Source: Symbiodinium natans
Lineage: Eukaryota; Sar; Dinophyceae; Suessiales; Symbiodiniaceae
Length of the DNA stretch: 64,000 nucleotides
Reading direction: 5' to 3'
Assembly: GCA_905221605.1 (NCBI GenBank)
Contig: CAJNDS010002748.1
Location: 124,001 to 188,000 of the forward strand
Part shown: piece by piece, positions 22,166 to 31,944 of the stretch
How the letters are laid out: every line of letters begins with the position of its first letter
Numbering within the stretch: position 1 is the stretch's first letter
The notes under the pieces: model-generated
Told to the model about the DNA's origin: nothing
Databases searched by the model: none
What the model saw: the letters and a program-made list of their open reading frames with translations, nothing else
Position numbers and translations under genes: made by a program

Positions 22166-22900
22166 GTTGTTGAGCAGCACGTGGAACACGCTATAATCAA
22201 GCCACCCCCCCCCCCCCACACACCACCCACCAAACCTCGCTGTTGTTGGGGAGCACGCGGAACACGCTATCATCAAGCCCCCCCTCCACCCCCACACCCG
22301 CGCTATTGTTGGGGAGCACGTGGAACACGCTATTATCCAGACCCCGCCCCCCCGACCCCACCACACCTGGCTGTTGTTGAGCAGCACGTCGAACACGCTA
22401 TTATCAACCCCCCCCTCCCACCCCACACCCCACTGTTGTCGAGAAGCTCTTGTTGGGGAGCACATGGAACACGCTATTATCAACCCCCCCCCCCACCCCA
22501 CCACACGTCCACGTCGCTGTTGTTGAGCAGCACGTGGAACACGCTATTATCAACCCCTCCACCCCACCCCACACCCCACTGGTGTCGAGAAGCACGTCCT
22601 TTCCACCCCCCTGTTGTTGTTGAGCAGCACGTGGAGCACGCTATTATCAAGCCCCCCCCCCTCCCCCCCCCGCCCCCACCACACCCCGCTGTTGTTGGGG
22701 AGCAAGTGGAACACGCTATTATCAGCCCCCCACCCCCCCCCCCCCCCCCCCCCCCGCCCACCACACCTCGCTGTTGTTGAGCAGCACCTGGAACACGCTA
22801 TATCAACCCCCCCCCCCTCCCCCGTTCCCACCCCACGCCCCACTGTTGTCGAGAAGCACGTCCTTTCCACCCCCCCCTGTTGTTGAGCAGCAGCACGTGC
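22166..22900 (+). repeat. Minisatellite, TGTTGAGCAGCACGTGGAACAC unit
   Basis: About ten copies of a 60-100 bp unit. Each has TGTTGTTGAGCAGCACGTGG (or the GGGGAGCACG variant), then AACACGCTATTATCAA and a long C-run. A second motif, TGTCGAGAAGCACGTCC, is interspersed at about 22437, 22586 and 22850, giving a higher-order structure. The Pro- or Gly-rich ORFs across it are artefacts of the repeat. Confidence 0.9.
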
Positions 22901-23309
22901 TGTGAACATTGTGAACCCGATGAGACGACCACGCTCTTGGAAAAGCATCAATTGTCCCACGATGTGGGCCTGGCCTTCTGGCCGCTCGGGTCTGGCCCCG
23001 TGATGGGGCAAAACGCCGCCACTTTGCCCTGGCAAGGGCAAATGAAGCGAATTTCGACAGGGCATGACGGAACATGACAATCTTTCGATGTGAGGTGACA
23101 AGCCGGAAGCTTACCTGATCCTGACAAGTCTCATCAGAAGTGCGCACTCAGTAGAAGAATAACGTGACATCAAAGCAGAAGTAGAATCAGACATGGCATG
23201 AAGAGTCCACACAATGGACAAATTGCCAGCCAGCGTTCGAAAACAGTTTTTGCTGCTCCATGTTCCACCTCGACTTGTCCAATGATTTTTGGCCTGTACT
23301 TGCGTTGAA

Positions 23310-24600
23310 ACCCTGAATAAGCCGCTCGCAACTCAGGACGAGGCTGGAGGAGGACCTGAAGACAAAACACGTGAGGCTGCGGCAGTGCCTTTTGCTGACG
23401 AGGATCCAGACGAATTCGGGGATCTGGAGCAGCTGAAGAACACATCGTGGCAGTGCCTTGAACTGGCCATCAAGTTTTTTTTCCGTAGAGTGAGTCAACC
23501 CAAAAAGTGAGAAAAGGGAGCAGCTGTGCTACTCAGGATTGAGACCTGGGATGTCCAGCTCGGGCCACTACCCCGCATTCTCAAAGTTTGCCAAGAGACG
23601 GTCTCTTCCTATCTCTACCCCAGGCGTAGTCCTGGCGTAGTCCTGAGGCACCAGTGGTGCCCAGGCCGGGAGCGGGCAGTGGCTTGGATGCACAAAACTC
23701 TCCAGACTCCACGACAGTTGACATGAACGGTTCTGTGAGAAGTTGTTGAACTTACTGCAAAGGTGTCCTGTGCCATGGCAGCGCTGGCCGACCGCCAGCA
23801 TTCTCAGAGGCAGGTGATGGCAGGCTAAGAAAAGAAATCCTCGCCGTTCTAGGAGAGCTGTGCAGGACTGGGGCGCCCCTGCAAAGAGAGGTTTGGGAGA
23901 GCTGGTTGTTTTTGCATGCTTCGGCGGTTCAATCCGGATTGGGTTGTGCTGCTCCAGGTCGAACAGCTGCTGGGCGTCCTCTCCCCGGACCTCCTGGCCA
24001 CACGAGCGAAACCGCAAGAAGGCCGGTACAAGTGAGGGAACTTGACTTGCTGGCAGACATGCTCACAGATATGCAGCTGCATGTGTAAAGTGTATGGTGA
24101 GTGCCGTAAACCGTCTGTTCGCCCCACGGGCATCTTGGTTTTCCCGTGGCTGTAGGACTCTTGCAGTGTTCATCCGCTTGTCACCCCTGCACCCCACCCC
24201 CCCTACAGTCATAGCTGGACATATTGCATAGTGCGATTTTGCTTCGGAAGTGACATGGGTGCTGAACGAAAGTGGCTGGCGCCTTTGGTAAAAAGAAAGC
24301 AGTGTGCAACAAGAGGGACAGGTGACACAAGGATACCACATGACAAGAAGGTTCTCTGGTCGTACCGACGCGAAGCAAGTTCGAAAGGAAGAAGGTGGGT
24401 ACTGTAGAATCATAGTGTTGCCAGCGTGGACAGGGCAACAAGCATCAAAACATGCGAGCAAGACATGCTCATGTCAAATCCCGCAAAGACGTAGCTGGCC
24501 GCAGTCATGCTGCACTTGTTCGACATCGATCATCAGATGGTGCAGCACAGGATTGCCTGCAACATTTTCTATAAGCACAAAGCACACCCATGTGCCATAA
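23310..24600 (+). CDS. Possible multi-exon gene, unknown function
   Basis: Three separated plus-strand segments look coding. Near 23330-23470 an acidic stretch reads DEAGGGPEDKTREAAAVPF and DEDPDEFGDLEQLKNTSWQ. Near 23935-24035 there is WVVLLQVEQLLGVLSPDLLA. Near 24500-24600 there is MLHLFDIDHQMVQHRIACN. They lie in different frames and could be exons joined by introns, or remains of one gene. I could not fix splice sites, and no domain is recognised. Confidence 0.3.
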
Positions 24601-25765
24601 TGTGCCTCTCTCACTCCCAAAATGCAACTGGAGCTTGGAAGGTAGAAGGCGTTTCAAGGGCACATTTCCGTGAGCTACCAAAAGAGTTAGGATCTCACAT
24701 CTTCTCTGTGACTTTGGTGACTATGGCTCGCTTCTTCCTGTCTGCAACAAACAGCTCAAGCATAAGCAGTGCGTGGGCGGGTTCTGGAGCCCTGTCCATA
24801 ACAGCTCGCCATGTACACAGAAACCTCGTCCATGCGCACTGCACCCTCTGGCTTCGTATGCCTCTCCGAAGTCCGGCAGAACATGCCATGCAACAACAGT
24901 GGTCTGAGAAACTCCGCTCCCTTTCTCTCTCTCCCCTCTCCTTCACTCGCTTCCAGCTATATAAGCACAAATCGAATTGATTTCTCTGCTTAAAAGTTTT
25001 TACATGAAGTTTGCACTCCAATGCCATCCCCCATCATCCCCCCCATCTCGTCGTCACAAGTGCTAGAAGATTCAGGCGAAAACGGATTGCCAAAGGAACC
25101 GCAAGGGCCCCAGGAGACCTGCTGAGAGGCCAGGTGACACAGAACATGAAAAGAAGACTCGCCCACGAACTACTTCTGGTCTTCGGGCCCCAATGCAGCT
25201 CTCAGCAAGCCCTAGTCGCTTGAGGCAGCTGCGTCGTAAGGACAGCGTGGCAATCGGCTCGGAGTACGGATGCGAAAGCTGGTGTATTTGCTGGGCTTAT
25301 TATGGGCTTGCCACTCGCCGCGCTGGCAGATGAGCTGCCTGTCCTATGAGACTTACCTCTTCGGCTGCAGTGAGAAGAGCCTATTGGAGGTGACCGGGCG
25401 AGCTTGGGCCAACTACTTGTAGGGTAACTAGCGAGTTGGCGAAGCCAGTGTGCTTGCCAGGCCCGAGAGAGCAAGGACGTCGGTGCCAGGGGCTTATCTC
25501 AAGGGCAAGTAAGAAGGCACCCAAATATGCACAAAGCTGAAAAAAGGATTTGTGCTACAAGCGACCATCACAAGGCACTCAGCCCCGTGGCGGAGGCACA
25601 CGAGGCGCCCAAGTCTGGGCCCTCGCCAATCGGCCCTTCCGAGAGGTGCGACAAAGTGTGACCATGTGTGACCTGTGTCAACTTGGGCGGGAAAGGCCGC
25701 TGTCATGTGTTGATTGATGTTGAAAGGCACCTCCGCTCAACAACAGCGACAGTGGTGCCACTGCT

Positions 25766-26788
25766 TCAGTCGCGGCTGTTGCAGAGGAGGGGTGAATTGT
25801 GGTGAATTAAATCCGATGTAAGCAATACCAACACCGCGTTGCCATCTTGAAGATGAGATTTATACCAGGTTCTTCTTTTTGTGGGCTTTTGCATCTTGAA
25901 GTAATTAGAGGGCCCGACTTGCGATGTCCTGGTGCCTTGCAAGTCCGCCTCCCTTATTTTTCCAGGCGTCGCGGCAGCTGATTGCCTCCGAATCTCCGAG
26001 ATCTCACTGAGATGTCCTGTTGCATCGCGAAAGGACCTGAAGAGCGCTGCTAAGCAGCCTCGAGTTGGTTCGAACCCGCTTGAGAATTCAGATTTTGGAG
26101 GCCAGATGCCCAAAGGGGCCAAGAGCAGCCTCAGGTTTAGCAGCAGATGTGCCGAGGGAACACTCATGGAGAAAATGACGTCGCCTGCCACTGGCATCCC
26201 GTCGGGAAACTCCACACGTGTCCACGTTTTCTGGTTCCCCTGAGAGTTGCAGCTTGTGAGCGTTCAAGGGTTTGCTAGCGCCTATCATCATAGTGGACCC
26301 AGTGCTTTCACGCTCAGAACCAAATAGGGCGAAGCCAGAAGTCTCGCATTTTGCAGTGCTGTCCATATCAGGTAATAAGCCTACGTTGTAAATGCAGCTG
26401 ACGCAACTGTTTTGGGTGATGCTGTTGACGCCACGACGCGTGTAAGTGGCAGTCTGTTCCTGCATGCCTGGACATTCATGGGCACTTGGCAAAAGTTTCT
26501 GGAAATCACCATGTCCCGACATAGAATCCCGCACAGGAGCGCAAGGTCCTTTCTGACAGGCGCAGCTTCTGAGCCACCGGAGGACGTCTCAATCTTAGCG
26601 TTTGGGCATTTGTTTAGAGTTGCAGGGCATGATGCACACCATCCATCCTGGAAGAAAAGCTTTCGCGCCGTCTTTGTTTGACATGAAGAGAGGTTTAATT
26701 CATGCTCATTTGGTCTCATAGAAACTGCTCGTGCATATGATGCTTCAATATGTTTCAAAGGTGCTGGTGCCACCATCAGTCCACCCAT
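25766..26788 (-). CDS. Possible minus-strand coding region, Cys-containing
   Basis: Three overlapping minus-strand ORFs cover about 1 kb in successive frames. From right to left the text reads KLFFQDGWCASCPATLNKCP, LALLCGILCRDMVISRNFCQ, SITQNSCVSCIYNVGLLPD, then GVEFPDGMPVAGDVIFSMSV-type sequence after a shift. This is either one gene with small introns or a frameshifted copy. Several Cys residues suggest an extracellular protein, but that is a guess. Confidence 0.3.
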
Positions 26789-26799
26789 GATTTTAGGAT

Positions 26800-28282
26800 T
26801 GGGGCTTGCCTGCTTGGTGGGTCACTTCAGGTTGCCGGTAGAACCTTTCAAATTTTGACCTAAACCAAACCCATCTAGCCCAGTTTATGCAGGGTCTATT
26901 TTCACAAATTTCGAAAATGTTTTTCTGCGACATGAGGTTGTTGGGATGATCCGCGATTATCACAAGTGTTTCTTCCGGATGTTGTTTCTTAAGGGTTCGT
27001 GTTCAGGAAGGCTTGAGGCCCTGTGGGCCTTGGGCTCCAGGAATCTTAAAGAGCCAGAGTCCAGAAAGCTGCCTTATGGAATTTCACTATGAAACGAGGC
27101 CCCAAACAAATTTTGTGATAGGTAGTCCAGGGGCAAATTTGCTGCGTCACCCTCCAGAGTACACAGGCCCGCGGGGGGGGGGGGGCCTTAGCAAGGCAGG
27201 AATATTTTTTTGTTCCGGATGATTGTTTTTTGTTTTTAAGGGTTTGTGTTTAGGGTTCAAAAGTATCCACTTCCGGAGTGGGGTTATGTTTTGCTGCCAA
27301 CACTGCGCAGCTCCCCTGAAAGATTCGGTGCTTTGGAGGCATGACGTGCCCCGCACTTGGTGGGTTGCGGTGATAGGAAGCCACGCGAATGGCCATCAAC
27401 GAGGGTAGTGCAGTTCTTAGTAGCCATAGCCAGGAACATGACTCCACTGCTCCTCTGTTCGCCTTGGAGACCTGGAAATTCAGCGAGATGCGGACTTGAA
27501 GAGGACGCTTCAAACCACAAGCTAAGATATGCGTGCAGAAAGTCTACTTTGCTCGAGGCATCAACGCATTTCCTGCACCCTGTCTGCTTGCACCAAAAGC
27601 CCGTCTCTTCCTGTAATTAGCTCTTGGAGATGATCCTGTAATTAGCTCTTGGAGATGAAGTCTACACTTGCATTTCTCTGGCTCCCTGTACCCAGAGCCC
27701 GTCTCTATTGATCGGTGGGCCTGCAATTCGTTGGGGTGTGCGCGCGCATGAGCCTTTGCTTGTGTATATGGCTTGGAGTTTATTCAAGTTGCCAAGTCAT
27801 TGCTATTGCTGATGATTATTCGAGGCTTCATCAGCCCACGAGGCTAGTCATGTCTTTGTGTGGTGTGTATGTACAACTGTTCGCTTTGACATGTGTCTGC
27901 GCGTGGGCATGAATCTACATGATCGTTCGTTCTCGAATGGGTGGATAGATGGTCGGACACTTAAATTAACTTGGTCCGCTCATCACACAGTGAAAAAGCG
28001 TACTCATGCTATACAATGCAACAGGGGCTATGGTTACTCTACAAAGTTGTTATCTTGGGTGTGAGTTGAGCCTGCTGCCCCTTGCTGTTGCGGGTGCAGG
28101 TATCCAGTGCTATCACTGTCCAACGTTGCACCGCGCGGCTGGTCAAGAGCTGGCCGTGACTTGTCGAGAGATGTGGTCTTTGTAGTCCGCAATTGCGTGA
28201 AGTGCTGGGCATGAGTGCCTTGATTCAGATGAGCGTCGCCAGTTTTCGGCTCCGTACCTCATTGACCTAGCTGCCAGCCAAC
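26800..28282. other. No gene seen
   Basis: Contains a 26-bp direct duplication (CTGTAATTAGCTCTTGGAGATG repeated near 27611 and 27635) and a G-run near 27172. No coding stretch was accepted. Confidence 0.5.
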
Positions 28283-29505
28283 ATGTGCGCACCCCCGGAC
28301 GGTCCGCTCTTACGCACGGCGTCGGGAGAACCAGATGCTCCGCCAACACAAGCCGCAGAAGCTCCTGCTGAAAAAGTGGCAGAGGTGAACGAGCATCATG
28401 AATCGGTTTGCAGCTTGCGGCATATCATCAACCGCTTCCTGTTGCCAATGACCGTTGGGGGCCTGAATGGATTTCCATGGTCCGGGGTCGGCCTCCACTT
28501 CCGAGAGCAGGAGTGGGCGCTTTGGCGCTTGGGGCTTTGCAGCTTCCTGGGCTTCGCCGTCCGCATGATGGTGGGGACATCGATGCTGAAGTGGGGCTTC
28601 TGGCCGTGCCTTCCCATCTGTGTGGTCCACCTCTTGTGTTTGATCCCCGTCATCATGAACCCAAATTGGGAGATGGCTGTGATGCTACAGATGATCGCCT
28701 TGCTGGGCTTCGATTCGCAACTTGCCAACGACTTCTTGGTCTTCTACAACTTCCGAAGCTCCCAGGCCCTTGCGTTGCGGGCAACATCCCAGAAGCTGGC
28801 ATCATTGAGCGGTGCTACGCTTCCGGCTCCACCTTTGGAGGAGCCACGCGCCTGAAAAGCTTAGACCCAAAAAGGGCCTTTCTTTTGAAGACCGCAGGGC
28901 CCCTAAATCCTAGAAACTTTAAACCTGTCAGAAACTGGTGTAGATCGACTTTGCACAGCCCATCTGCTCAGGTGATCTTCGACTTGGGCTGGCCTGGGAT
29001 GGTGGGATACCATGTCGCGTTGCAGTCCTTGCAGCTCTTCCTCTACGCCACGGAGCCAGCCGTTTGGAACTCCTACCGTGAAGCCATGCAAGGCTGCTGC
29101 TTCTGCTGCTGCTGCTGCTGCCGCAGGCGAAGCCAGGACCAGGTCGTCCCATTTCAACTGGAAGTTGAGAAAGGCACCCCGGGCCCGGCTCCCACAGGCA
29201 TCGTGCCGCAGCCCGACTCGGCCCATCTTCAGGTCCCAGGTCCGAGCGGGCACGGCGGGCATGGGCATGGCCGCATCTCCTTCATGTCACAGGGCAGCGA
29301 AGCTTCTGCGCTGAAAGTTCAGGCGCAGCTCTCCTTGATGTCCCGATCCTCTTTCAGCTCCAAGGCGTCGGCCCTCTCGACCCTATCCCATGGGAAGGTG
29401 GAGAAGGCAGAGACTTTAGACCTGAACACTGAGCAGAAGGGCCTGCCACGTGACCTTTGTTTCCCGGCCTTCCTCATCTGCCTGGCGCCTTCAACCACCA
29501 GATGA
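28283..29505 (+). CDS. MFS-like membrane protein, two exons
   Basis: Exon 1 (28283-28798, 172 codons) has a hydrophilic N-terminus and then several membrane-like helices: MTVGGLNGFPWSGVGLHFRE, ALWRLGLCSFLGFAVRMMVG, CLPICVVHLLCLIPVIM and MAVMLQMIALLGF. Exon 2 (28972-29505) continues in phase: VIFDLGWPGMVGYHVALQSL, LQLFLYA, then a Cys cluster (GCCFCCCCCCRRR) and a Ser/Pro-rich tail. The proposed intron, 28799-28971, starts GC, ends AG and is followed by G; without it exon 1 runs into a stop after 18 codons. The helix pattern and the FxxREQxWALWRLGL-type motif recall a half-size major-facilitator transporter, so transport of a small solute across a membrane is the likely role. About six helices are visible, where twelve are usual. 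The poly-Cys/Arg block could be an S-acylated cytosolic linker. ATG 28283 is the first in frame after an upstream stop. Confidence 0.5.
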
Positions 29506-29825
29506 CCTACATGAGCCCTAGTCTAAACTCCTTCAAAAGGGATTTTGTGTAGGGGCTGCTCTATAGCAGGGGGGTTATGGCTCATCAGGACGGAGTGGTC
29601 GCTATATGCGGTCTTCTTCCATGAGCAGCATGGCTGGACCTCGGCGACCTGGGCAGGCAGGCGGCTCGAAGAATGTAGGCCAAGGAGAAAGGAGGGGGCG
29701 TTCTTGATCACGGGTCTACATTACCCCTTTTTTTCTCCTCTTGGGCCTTGAGGTCCTTGAAGCGTTTTTTTCCCGAAAGCATCGCGAAGGGTTCTTCCGT
29801 GCGGAGCCCTCTGACACAACAACAT

Positions 29826-30055
29826 AGACTGAAGTGCATAGAGTCAAGTGCATAGAGTGAAGAGCTCGGACCCAACAACATAGAGTGAAGTGCATAGAGT
29901 GAAGTGCAAAGAGTCTAGTGCAAGAGTGAAGTGCACAGAGCAGAATTTACGAGATTTCAGAACAATAGAGTAGAATTTGCGAGATTTTTAGTAGAATTTT
30001 AGTACAATTTATCAGAATTTACGAGATTTTAGTAGAATTTTGCACCCAGTCCTAG
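29826..30055. repeat. AAGTGCATAGAGT and GAATTTACGAGATTTT repeats
   Basis: About eight copies of the ANGTGCATAGAGTGAAGT motif up to 29940, then four or five copies of GAATTTACGAGATTTTAGTA up to about 30050. Confidence 0.8.
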
Positions 30056-30117
30056 ATTGTCTGAATTAAAATTACTCTTTTTAAGGCGGCGGGCTGGGTT
30101 GACGTCGTCAATCGGGA

Positions 30118-30545
30118 TTGCAACCCTCTGCGGGTTTCGGCGTGGTCGCGGTGCTAAAACCGTCGTTTTTTACGTTTCTTGCCATGTGGTCGCGGTGCGC
30201 AAACCCTCTTTTTTTTACGTTTCTGTCTGGCCGCGGACAACCCTCTGCGGGTTTCGGCGTGGTCGCGGTGCTAAGACCCTCGTTTTTTTACGTTTCTTTC
30301 TGGCCGCGGACAACCCTCTGCGGGTTTCGGCGTGGTCGTGGTGCTAAAACCATCGTTTTTCGCACATTTTTTCGTGGTCGTGTCAACCCTCTGCGGGTTT
30401 CGGCGTGGTCGCGGTGCGTTTCGGCGTGGTCGCGGTGCCAAAACCATCGTTTGTTTGCGTTTTTGACATACAAACGCAAACCCTCTGCTGCGGGTTTCCG
30501 CGTGGCAAAGGTGCTAAAACCCGCGTGTTTGTTCTTTTTTTGTGA
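30118..30545 (+). repeat. Minisatellite, GCGGGTTTCGGCGTGGTCGC unit
   Basis: About six copies of a 50-73 bp unit: AACCCTCTGCGGGTTTCGGC, then GTGGTCGCGGTGCTAAAACC and TCGTTTTTTACGTTTCT. Units vary in their 3' part. Confidence 0.9.
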
Positions 30546-30679
30546 CCGAAAACGTCCTTTGTAGTACAAAAGTAGTACTGTATAGGGCCGGCTCTCAAAA
30601 TCCTCCTCTGTAGTACAAAAGTAGTACTGAATAGGGCCGCCGCGCGCTTCTAGGACAGCCGTCGAAAACCTCGCAAATA

Positions 30680-31110
30680 TCGTGTGACTCGAATTCCGGG
30701 ATATCGTGGGACTCGAATTCCGGGGCCTCGAAAACCTCGCAAAAATCGTGGGACTCGAGTTCCGGTGTGTCGAAACCCTCGCAAAAATCGTGGGACTCGA
30801 ATTGCGGGATGTCGAAACCCTCGCAAAAATCATGGGGCTCGAAATCCGGGGCCTGGAATTGCGAGATGTCGAAACCATCGCAAATATCATGGGACTCGAA
30901 TTGCGGGGTGTCGAAACCATCGCAAATATCGTGGGACTCGAATTCCGGGGTGTCGAAACCCTCGCAAATATCGTGGGGCTCGAATTCCGGGGCCTCGAAA
31001 ACCTCGCAAAAATCGTTGGACTCGAATTCCGGGGTGCCGAAACCCTCGCAACTATCGCGGGGCTCGAATTCCGGGGTGTCGAAAACATCGGAAATATCGT
31101 GGGACTGAGT
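30680..31110 (+). repeat. 42-bp minisatellite, open in several frames
   Basis: About ten units of CTCGCAAATATCGTGGGACT followed by CGAATTCCGGGGTGTCGAAACC. Because 42 is a multiple of 3, all three plus frames and one minus frame are open over most of the array, giving 14-residue repeat peptides (for example VETLANIVGLEFRG on plus). Confidence 0.92.
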
Positions 31111-31163
31111 CTGAATGCCATGCAGTTGAAGTGCATCGAAGTGCAGTGCACAGAGTCTAGAAC

Positions 31164-31183
31164 CATATATATATATATATATA
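31164..31183. repeat. (AT)n
   Basis: Short dinucleotide run, seen directly. Confidence 0.9.
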
Positions 31184-31608
31184 AGTGCATACAGTTGTCC
31201 AAGTGCATACAGCTCAAGTGCATCTCAGCCTCTTTCTTGGACAGTTCTGGTTGAATGTGATGCTTCTGCTTTGCGTGCTTGCCTTGTATATGTACGCGAC
31301 GCCTCGGCTACGACGCTTGGAAGGCTCCCTGTCCCGTGCTCAGGCTTTCGCGCGTACGTTTTGCCAGGGTCTTCCATGTCCTTGCGTGACAGGTTGTTGC
31401 GGCCTGGCACGGCTGATGTGGAGAAGGCCCGCGGTTTTGGTTACGGCGCCGCGGGTGTGATGTCCGCAAGATTTTGGCCATGTTTGTTTCCGCGCAGGGC
31501 ATGTCCCGTAGTATCTGTATGACCAGGGAGCTTTGCAGTTCTGTTCTGTGAGTTTGGTTGTAATAAGCTTCGTCGAGTGATCTTGCAACTCTAGCTTCTC
31601 TTGCTGCT

Positions 31609-31939
31609 TTGCTTGTAGCTTTGGCCCGAGAGGCGCTGTTCAGTGAAACCTCGGTGCTAGCTTGGACGGTGCGCTGTCTTCTAGGTCCAGGTATGCCATA
31701 CACCGGCGGCGACGCCATCCACACGCTGCGGCGTGGTTTCCGTGCTAAAGGTGCAGGTTGGCTGCGCCCCGGGGGGGGGACTGCCGCGGAGATGCGTCAG
31801 CTTGCTGCCGCTGCGGGCATACCGCAGCGCTGGCGCGAGCAAGCGAAGTAGAGAGGAGCTTGTTCACGCTCTCTCGCAGTGCGTTTCCGAGCAGGAGGCG
31901 TCATGGGGAAGGCCTCTCTTTTGTGCTTTTCTTGTGTAA
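31609..31939 (+). pseudogene. SAP-like helix pair, likely retroelement remnant
   Basis: One frame reads AEMRQLAAAAGIPQRWR. After a one-base change the next frame reads SREELVHALSQCVSEQEAS. Together this follows the SAP pattern (helix, short turn with Gly, basic linker, then ELxxxL helix), a DNA-binding motif that commonly ends dinoflagellate retroelement polyproteins in my recollection. Upstream sequence (31250-31600) is open but unrecognised. Confidence 0.35.
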
Positions 31940-31944
31940 GGTTT

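Noticed and set aside
22166-22900. Possible CRISPR-like array
   Set aside because: Repeat units vary in length and composition, spacers are C-runs, and the DNA is eukaryotic.
22121-23101. Several Pro-, Gly- or Cys-rich ORFs
   Set aside because: Arise from the C-run minisatellite.
23918-23945. Second B-box-like GGTTCAATCCGG
   Set aside because: No compatible T stem or upstream A box.
26055-26090. tRNA-like B box GGTTCGAACCC
   Set aside because: The flanking five bases on each side do not pair as a T-arm, and no A box or acceptor stem was found.
30288-31223. 311-residue minus-strand ORF with 14-residue repeats
   Set aside because: Open only because the minisatellite unit is 42 bp; no start context or other evidence.
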